A stretch of 8,560 bases of DNA from Bacteroidota bacterium (GTDB lineage Bacteria > Bacteroidota > Bacteroidia > Bacteroidales > PUMT01). Both the position numbers and the translations under genes were made by a program. Below, one piece after another: positions 4,655 through 8,560 of this stretch. The first letter of the stretch is position 1, and each line of letters starts with the position of its first letter. The notes under the pieces are model-generated. The model saw only the letters and a program-made list of their open reading frames with translations, was not told where the DNA came from and ran no database searches. Location of the stretch: NCBI GenBank assembly GCA_003556985.1, contig PWPZ01000170.1:1-8560 (forward strand), read 5' to 3'.

Positions 4655-6913
4655 TCAGGCAAAATATTTGTTGAGCTTTTCATGTAAGTTTTCCTGACTG
4701 ATCGGCTTGGTAAGGTAATCATTGAACCCTGCCTCTTTGAACCTGCTGATATCATCGGCCATAGCATAGGCCGACTGGGCAATTACCAGGAGTCCCGGAC
4801 AGGTTTCCCGGATATGTTTTAAAACCCCGAAGCCATCGATTTTTGGCATCCTGATATCAAGCAGCACCAGGTCAAAATTGTGATTTCCCAGTTTTTCTAT
4901 TGCCTCACTGCCGTCCTCGGCCGTTACCAGGGCGGCCCCGGTGGTATTAAGCTGGTACACGATCATTTCCCGGGAAAAAAGATCATCCTCCACAATCAGT
5001 ATTTTTCTTCCTTGAAGCCGGGGAATACCATCGGTTTTTGCAAATTGCAATTTGACAACCGGCTCCGGCTCCGGCACTGTTTCGGCTTCCTTCAGAGGGA
5101 GATTGAAATAGAATGTTGAGCCCCGTCCTTCTTCTGACTCCATACGTATTTCACCGCCCAGCATTTCAGCATACGATCTGGCAATCGACAGTCCGAGTCC
5201 CGCCCCCTGAAAAGACCTGGAATCCTTCATATCAGCCTGCTCAAACCGGTTGAATATGGCTTCCTGCCTGTCGGCCGCCACCCCAATACCTGTATCGCTT
5301 ACATAATATTCAACGAATCCTTTCCCGGGAACGCAACCCACCTCAATTTTCCCTTCGTGGGTAAACTTAATGGCGTTTTTCAGCAGGTTGGTCAGGATGG
5401 AATCCAGCTTGACCCGGTCGGTTTTCATAGTGGCAAGCCGGTCCGGCAGACGCTCCTTTAAGACAAGATGGAGACTTTTTTTCTCCGCCTGGGGCATGAA
5501 AAACTCTATCAGGCTATCAATCTGCCCGTTCAGATCGGTTTCGGTGATCTGCAGATTAACCTGACCGGTCTCGATCTTTGATATATCGATCAGATCGTTA
5601 ACGGTTTCGAGCATACGGTTGCCGCTTTCTTCAATGATCTCAATGAATTTTTGCTGCTCTTCGGCCGACAGACCGGGAGTTTTGAGCATTTCTGCGAAAC
5701 CCAGTATTCCGTTCATGGGGGTCCGGATCTCATGGCTCATGTTGGCCAGGAAGGCCAGCTTGAGCTTGTCGCTCTCTTCGGCCTTATCCCTGGCAGCGAC
5801 AAGTTCTTCCATCATCCTTTTCCTTTCGGTAATATCTTCCCTTATGGAAACAAAGTTGGTGACCTTGCCCCTGTCATCAATTATTGGAGAGATCACTGCC
5901 TGTATCCAGTATAGTTCGCCGTTTTTCTTTTTATTTAAAAATTCCCCTGTCCAGTCTTTTCCATCAAGGATAGTAGTCCACAGCTCCCGGTAAAATTCCC
6001 TTGTCTGATACCCTGACTTAAGGAACCGCGGATTTTTTCCCTTTATTTCCCGGAATGAATAGCCCGATATTTCCTCAAAACGGGGATTTACATATTCGAT
6101 ACCGCCCCGGGTGTCGGTTATCATTACCGATACCGGACTCTGATCGACCGACCTGCTGAGGAGCTTCAGCCGTCTTTCGTTTGTGTTCTTAAGAGTCACG
6201 TCATGAACTATGGAATGCACGTAATCCTTGCCTCCGGATGACCCAACCCTGCTGCCGTAAACCTCTACTTCCTTGATGCCGCCGCCGGCAGTGCGGTGCT
6301 TCCATTTAAAATGAGTACTTACCGAACCTTTGGCCCGCTCAATTTCCTTCATTATTTCCGGGAAGGGAAGCGTATTAATCCGGGAGATATTCATTTTCTT
6401 CAACTCTTCGACCGACCAGCCGTAAAAACGGGCTGCGGCATCGTTGGCTTCCACGATGTCGCCGGTATCCGGGTCAAATATGAGCTTGACGGCAATGTGC
6501 TTTTGAAAAACGTCACGGAATTTGGCTTCGTCCATCAGTATAGCTTTCTCCTTCTCTTTCCGCAGGGAAATGTCGTACATCATAAATAGTCCTCCGCTTT
6601 TTTCGTTCGGGGAAAAGGGCCGGGCCATAGCTTCAACCCATACCTCACTTCCGCCGGGACGGATAATTTTGAATTCGTAAATTTCTTCGCCGGGTGCTTT
6701 ATCCTCTTTCAGCCGGCCAAACATTTCCTTTACAATGCCATGGTAATCAGGATGAATAGTTTCCATTACCGGCGTACCGGCAAGCCCTTCCGGGGAATCT
6801 ATTCCGAAAAGATTGCAGGCCGACGGGTTAAGCCATGCATACGCATCCCCGCTGGTTATAATGATGGGACAGGGTGAGTCTTCAACTATATTGCGAAATA
6901 TCTTGTTGTCCAT
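4655..6913 (-). CDS. Soluble triple-PAS hybrid sensor histidine kinase with C-terminal receiver
   Basis: A 752-residue cytosolic signalling protein: no signal peptide or membrane segment is visible. Domains in order: PAS at about 4-116, PAS/PAC at 128-242, PAS/PAC at 252-366 (ending F-V-S-I-R-E-D-I-T-E-R-K), a short coiled linker, the HisKA dimerisation domain at about 384-450, the HATPase domain at about 497-607, an acidic Pro/Glu linker (612-618), and a receiver at 636-750. Catalytic features are complete: phospho-acceptor His394 in M-S-H-E-I-R-T-P; N-box Asn513 in K-N-A-I-K-F; G1 D540-T-G-I-G; F-box I-F-N-R-F-E-Q; and G2 G-A-G-L-G-L at 570-575. In the receiver: acidic pair Asp643/Asp644, phospho-acceptor Asp686 in L-L-D-I-R-M-P, Ser714 and Lys736. 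There is no HPt domain, DNA-binding domain or neighbouring response regulator, so the partner is elsewhere. The ligand of the PAS domains is unknown. The ATG at 6913 starts directly before the first PAS. Confidence 0.95.
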   Translation of the reverse strand: MDNKIFRNIVEDSPCPIIITSGDAYAWLNPSACNLFGIDSPEGLAGTPVMETIHPDYHGIVKEMFGRLKEDKAPGEEIYEFKIIRPGGSEVWVEAMARPFSPNEKSGGLFMMYDISLRKEKEKAILMDEAKFRDVFQKHIAVKLIFDPDTGDIVEANDAAARFYGWSVEELKKMNISRINTLPFPEIMKEIERAKGSVSTHFKWKHRTAGGGIKEVEVYGSRVGSSGGKDYVHSIVHDVTLKNTNERRLKLLSRSVDQSPVSVMITDTRGGIEYVNPRFEEISGYSFREIKGKNPRFLKSGYQTREFYRELWTTILDGKDWTGEFLNKKKNGELYWIQAVISPIIDDRGKVTNFVSIREDITERKRMMEELVAARDKAEESDKLKLAFLANMSHEIRTPMNGILGFAEMLKTPGLSAEEQQKFIEIIEESGNRMLETVNDLIDISKIETGQVNLQITETDLNGQIDSLIEFFMPQAEKKSLHLVLKERLPDRLATMKTDRVKLDSILTNLLKNAIKFTHEGKIEVGCVPGKGFVEYYVSDTGIGVAADRQEAIFNRFEQADMKDSRSFQGAGLGLSIARSYAEMLGGEIRMESEEGRGSTFYFNLPLKEAETVPEPEPVVKLQFAKTDGIPRLQGRKILIVEDDLFSREMIVYQLNTTGAALVTAEDGSEAIEKLGNHNFDLVLLDIRMPKIDGFGVLKHIRETCPGLLVIAQSAYAMADDISRFKEAGFNDYLTKPISQENLHEKLNKYFA

Positions 6914-6978
6914 TTCAATTCAGGTGAATTCCAAAATTGCTTCATATAAAATCTCAACTCATAAAGTCCCAATGAGCC

Positions 6979-7047
6979 GATGCATATAAAATAATATTAT
7001 TAAAGTATGGCAGATTCCATTGGATTGCAAAACAAAATATATGCATC
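6979..7047. repeat. 10-bp perfect inverted repeat flanking the kinase promoter
   Basis: GATGCATATA (6979-6988) is the exact reverse complement of TATATGCATC (7038-7047); the arms are separated by 49 bp. Each arm holds the palindrome ATGCAT. In the - direction the arms fall just downstream of the predicted transcription start and just upstream of the -33-like element, a placement typical of paired operator sites. The repeat is seen directly; the regulatory role is inference. Confidence 0.6.
7000..7031 (-). promoter_or_regulatory. Candidate promoter for the hybrid histidine kinase gene
   Basis: Reading the - strand, TTTG (complement of 7028-7031) is followed after 20 nt by TACTTTAA (complement of 7000-7007), which matches the TAnnTTTG -7 pattern at the TA and first TT positions and one further T. 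Transcription would start near 6993, giving a leader of about 80 nt before the ATG at 6913. This is the best match in the AT-rich spacer. Confidence 0.4.
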
Positions 7048-7201
7048 ATAATTTAATAACACATATTGGTAAACAACCAGTTAAATCTAAAATTCAAAGA
7101 CCAGGCCAAACGATAAAATACAAGTATTAATAATCGTTAAAGATATACCTTTATTTAGATTAATTAGATATTAGATTATTATTTTTTTCAGGCGATACTG
7201 A

Positions 7202-7355
7202 TGTCATTAAATACCGGAAAGCTGCTTATGAGTGCAGGAAATGCGAATGTCCGCAGGGTGAAAAATATTGACACTGCGAAACGGTGTCATTTAATACCGG
7301 AAAGCCGCTTATGAGTGCAGGAAATGCGAATGTCCGCAGGGTGCAAAATATTGAC
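7202..7355. repeat. Near-identical 71-bp direct repeat pair, 83-bp period
   Basis: Copy A is 7202-7272 and copy B is 7285-7355. They are the same length with 3 mismatches (68/71 identical), separated by the 12-bp spacer ACTGCGAAACGG. Both begin TGTCATT and end ATATTGAC. A degenerate partial third copy is suggested at 7366-7384: TGATATTTAAACAGGAAAG against TGTCATTTAATACCGGAAAG in copy B, beginning 81 bp after copy B. In one + frame copy A reads VIKYRKAAYECRKCECPQG, a Cys-rich stretch, but the same frame in copy B has a stop, and neither has a plausible start. The pair lies just 3' of the TlpA-like gene. Identity and function unknown. Confidence 0.92.
7261..7289 (-). terminator. Weak intrinsic-terminator-like hairpin after the TlpA-like gene
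   Basis: On the - strand TGACAC (complement of 7284-7289) and GTGTCA (complement of 7269-7274) form a 6-bp stem with a 9-nt loop, followed by ATATTTTT (7268 down to 7261). It lies about 100 bp after the stop codon of the TlpA-like gene, precisely at the junction between the two 71-bp repeats. The stem is short, so termination would be weak. Confidence 0.3.
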
Positions 7356-7386
7356 CCGGCGGCTCTGATATTTAAACAGGAAAGTG

Positions 7387-8560
7387 TTAATCCATTTGGC
7401 GGGAAAGATACCTGTCCAGCGACCTTATCCTCAGGGGTTCCTGCAGGAATTGTTTATCGCCGTCAAGAAGTATCATGGTTGGAGTGCCGGCAAGGTTGTA
7501 ATTGCGGACAATGCTGCAATCCCATCTCTCAAAGGAGCTGTAGTTGATCCAGTGGTATTCTCCGGCTTCAATATAATCCTGCCAGGCTGCAGAATCATCT
7601 TCTATGCCAATGGCGACCACCTCTAAAAAGCCCGGATCGGTTTTTTGGTAGCGTGCATACAATTCATGGAGGCCTTCCATGGTATCCTCACAATACGGGC
7701 ACCAGGTTCCCCAGAAAAATAATACGGTATATTCGGCATCGATATCATCAAGGCTTATCTCACTGCCGTCGAGGGCGGTGAAACTGAAACCGGGAACCTT
7801 TTCCCCCTCCTCAGGTTCCCATTCAGGCAGCGATCCGGTGCCGAGAAGCCGGCCTTCCTCGAAACAAACTTCGCCATGCAGGTAATGACCGGTAAGGTGT
7901 TCGGTTACCAGATCCATATCATCCATATGGACAAAACCATTGATTAGATATTCCAGCACATAATAATATACCTCCTCGTTTTCCATGGCATTCGCGAGAA
8001 TAACATCGACAGCCGTTATCATTTCTTCCTGCTGCTCTTCATGGTCAAGGTTGGCCGACTGATAAAGAGAGAGGTAACGCATGATCTTTTCTGGTACAAG
8101 GTCGGTGCGCAATATTACAGGGTCGGAAAACTGCCCTTCGGTAAAGAACCCTTCTTTTATTTCTTCTATACTCCCGTTACCGGCAGGTGAGCTTATGCGG
8201 GGCATATGATAAAATGCGGCAATTTTTGGAAATATGGTCCCGTTATTCCTTTTTACAAGGTTGTCAATGTAATTGGAACGCCGGTTCTGGACTCTTTTAA
8301 ACTGCCTTTCAAGACGGCGGTAAAAATTATCATCCTGCGGATAGTGAACAAGGGCCGAACTCAGAACGCTGATTTTCCGGTAGTATTCGTTTACCCGCTT
8401 CAGAAGCTGGTAATAACCGGTGTTTTCCTCCGAAAGGATTATCTTCATGCTGTCGACCGGGGCTTCATAATGGGTCCTGAATACAACGGTACTGCCGTCC
8501 CAGATCAAATCAATCTGCTGCCTGTGCTCGACATAATGACCGGGAAGGCCGGGCTTGCCC
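7387..8560 (-). CDS. TlpA/thioredoxin-like protein with long helical N-terminal region (5' partial)
   Basis: The frame is open from the window's right edge to the TAA at 7387-7389, giving 390 visible residues. The true start lies beyond 8560; the TTG at 8506-8508 is inside the open frame and preceded by in-frame sequence (H-Y-V-E-H-R-Q-Q-I-D), so it is not taken as the start. Counting from that TTG codon as 1: a beta-rich remnant to about 25, a long charged and helical region at 30-215 rich in Tyr, Glu and Arg, then a thioredoxin fold at about 237-373. The latter has V-P-G-F-S-F near 238, the redox motif F-W-G-T-W-C270-P-Y-C273, and the cis-Pro343 loop A-G-T-P-T-M-I-L. This arrangement is that of Bacteroidota TlpA-like envelope disulfide reductases, often with a DUF4369- or DUF5106-type N-terminal part and a signal peptide. 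Those sections are outside the window. Likely role is thiol-disulfide exchange in the periplasm; substrate unknown. Confidence 0.88.
   Translation of the reverse strand, partial: GKPGLPGHYVEHRQQIDLIWDGSTVVFRTHYEAPVDSMKIILSEENTGYYQLLKRVNEYYRKISVLSSALVHYPQDDNFYRRLERQFKRVQNRRSNYIDNLVKRNNGTIFPKIAAFYHMPRISSPAGNGSIEEIKEGFFTEGQFSDPVILRTDLVPEKIMRYLSLYQSANLDHEEQQEEMITAVDVILANAMENEEVYYYVLEYLINGFVHMDDMDLVTEHLTGHYLHGEVCFEEGRLLGTGSLPEWEPEEGEKVPGFSFTALDGSEISLDDIDAEYTVLFFWGTWCPYCEDTMEGLHELYARYQKTDPGFLEVVAIGIEDDSAAWQDYIEAGEYHWINYSSFERWDCSIVRNYNLAGTPTMILLDGDKQFLQEPLRIRSLDRYLSRQMD

Larger units (their letters stand above)
6914..7386. other. 473-bp spacer without a gene: AT-rich leader plus repeat block
   Basis: The left part (6914-7190) is strikingly AT-rich compared with the flanking genes. 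It contains the predicted histidine kinase promoter, a 10-bp inverted repeat bracketing it, and a run of three TTAGAT copies (7155-7160, 7164-7169, 7171-7176). The right part (7191-7386) is less AT-rich and is dominated by the 71-bp direct repeat pair. No open frame with a plausible start and gene-like composition was found. The spacer serves as the 3' flank of the TlpA-like gene and the 5' flank of the kinase gene, both on the - strand. Confidence 0.75.

Noticed and set aside
7201..7314. Small + frame beginning ATG in copy A of the 71-bp repeat (37 aa)
   Set aside because: All three differences between the copies change the amino acid in this frame, there is no ribosome-binding or promoter context, and the frame ends without a conserved stop. 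No sign of purifying selection.
7202..7355. 71-bp repeat as a CRISPR array or integron attC site
   Set aside because: The repeat is too long and the 12-bp spacer too short for CRISPR, with only two good copies and no cas genes. The core sites expected for attC (GTTRRRY/RYYYAAC) and an integrase are missing.
7387..8508. TTG at 8506-8508 as the start of the TlpA-like gene
   Set aside because: The frame stays open to the right edge with sequence that continues the domain, and no signal peptide would be present at that start, although the family is exported. The gene is truncated by the window instead.

Overview
The window looks like chromosomal DNA from a member of the Bacteroidota, probably a Bacteroidales/Marinilabiliales-type bacterium. 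Four things point there. None of the five complete genes has a recognisable Shine-Dalgarno site. Two spacers carry good matches to the Bacteroidota promoter pattern (about TTTG, 20-21 nt, TAnnTTTG). The saccharopine dehydrogenase tail resembles Bacteroidota forms. The secreted-type thioredoxin protein has the long helical region before the CxxC domain that is common in this phylum. The assignment is inference; no rRNA or other phylogenetic marker is present.

Layout, left to right. The + strand carries the 3' end of a saccharopine dehydrogenase-like gene (1-233), a spacer with a 17-bp tandem repeat, an acyl-CoA dehydrogenase-family gene (466-2043), a periplasmic cyclophilin-type prolyl isomerase (2243-2890), and the pair thymidylate synthase (3091-3885) and dihydrofolate reductase (3959-4441). 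ThyA oxidises methylene-tetrahydrofolate to dihydrofolate while making dTMP, and FolA reduces it back, so these two genes form one metabolic cycle. Convergent to them on the - strand is a soluble triple-PAS hybrid histidine kinase with a C-terminal receiver (4655-6913). Upstream of it is a 473-bp spacer (6914-7386), then the 3' part of a TlpA/thioredoxin-like gene (7387-8560), also on the - strand and cut by the window edge.

The coding content is mostly housekeeping, and I see no transposase gene, defence system, CRISPR array, tRNA or rRNA. The less ordinary material is in the spacers. Several carry their own unrelated short direct repeat: 17 bp at 245-337, a 9-mer at 2041-2092, a 9-mer pair at 2891-2908, 14 bp at 4597-4638 and a 71-bp near-perfect pair at 7202-7355. 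The best candidates for a second look are the 71-bp repeat pair and a perfect 10-bp inverted repeat that brackets the predicted histidine-kinase promoter. I do not see a convincing new multi-gene system.
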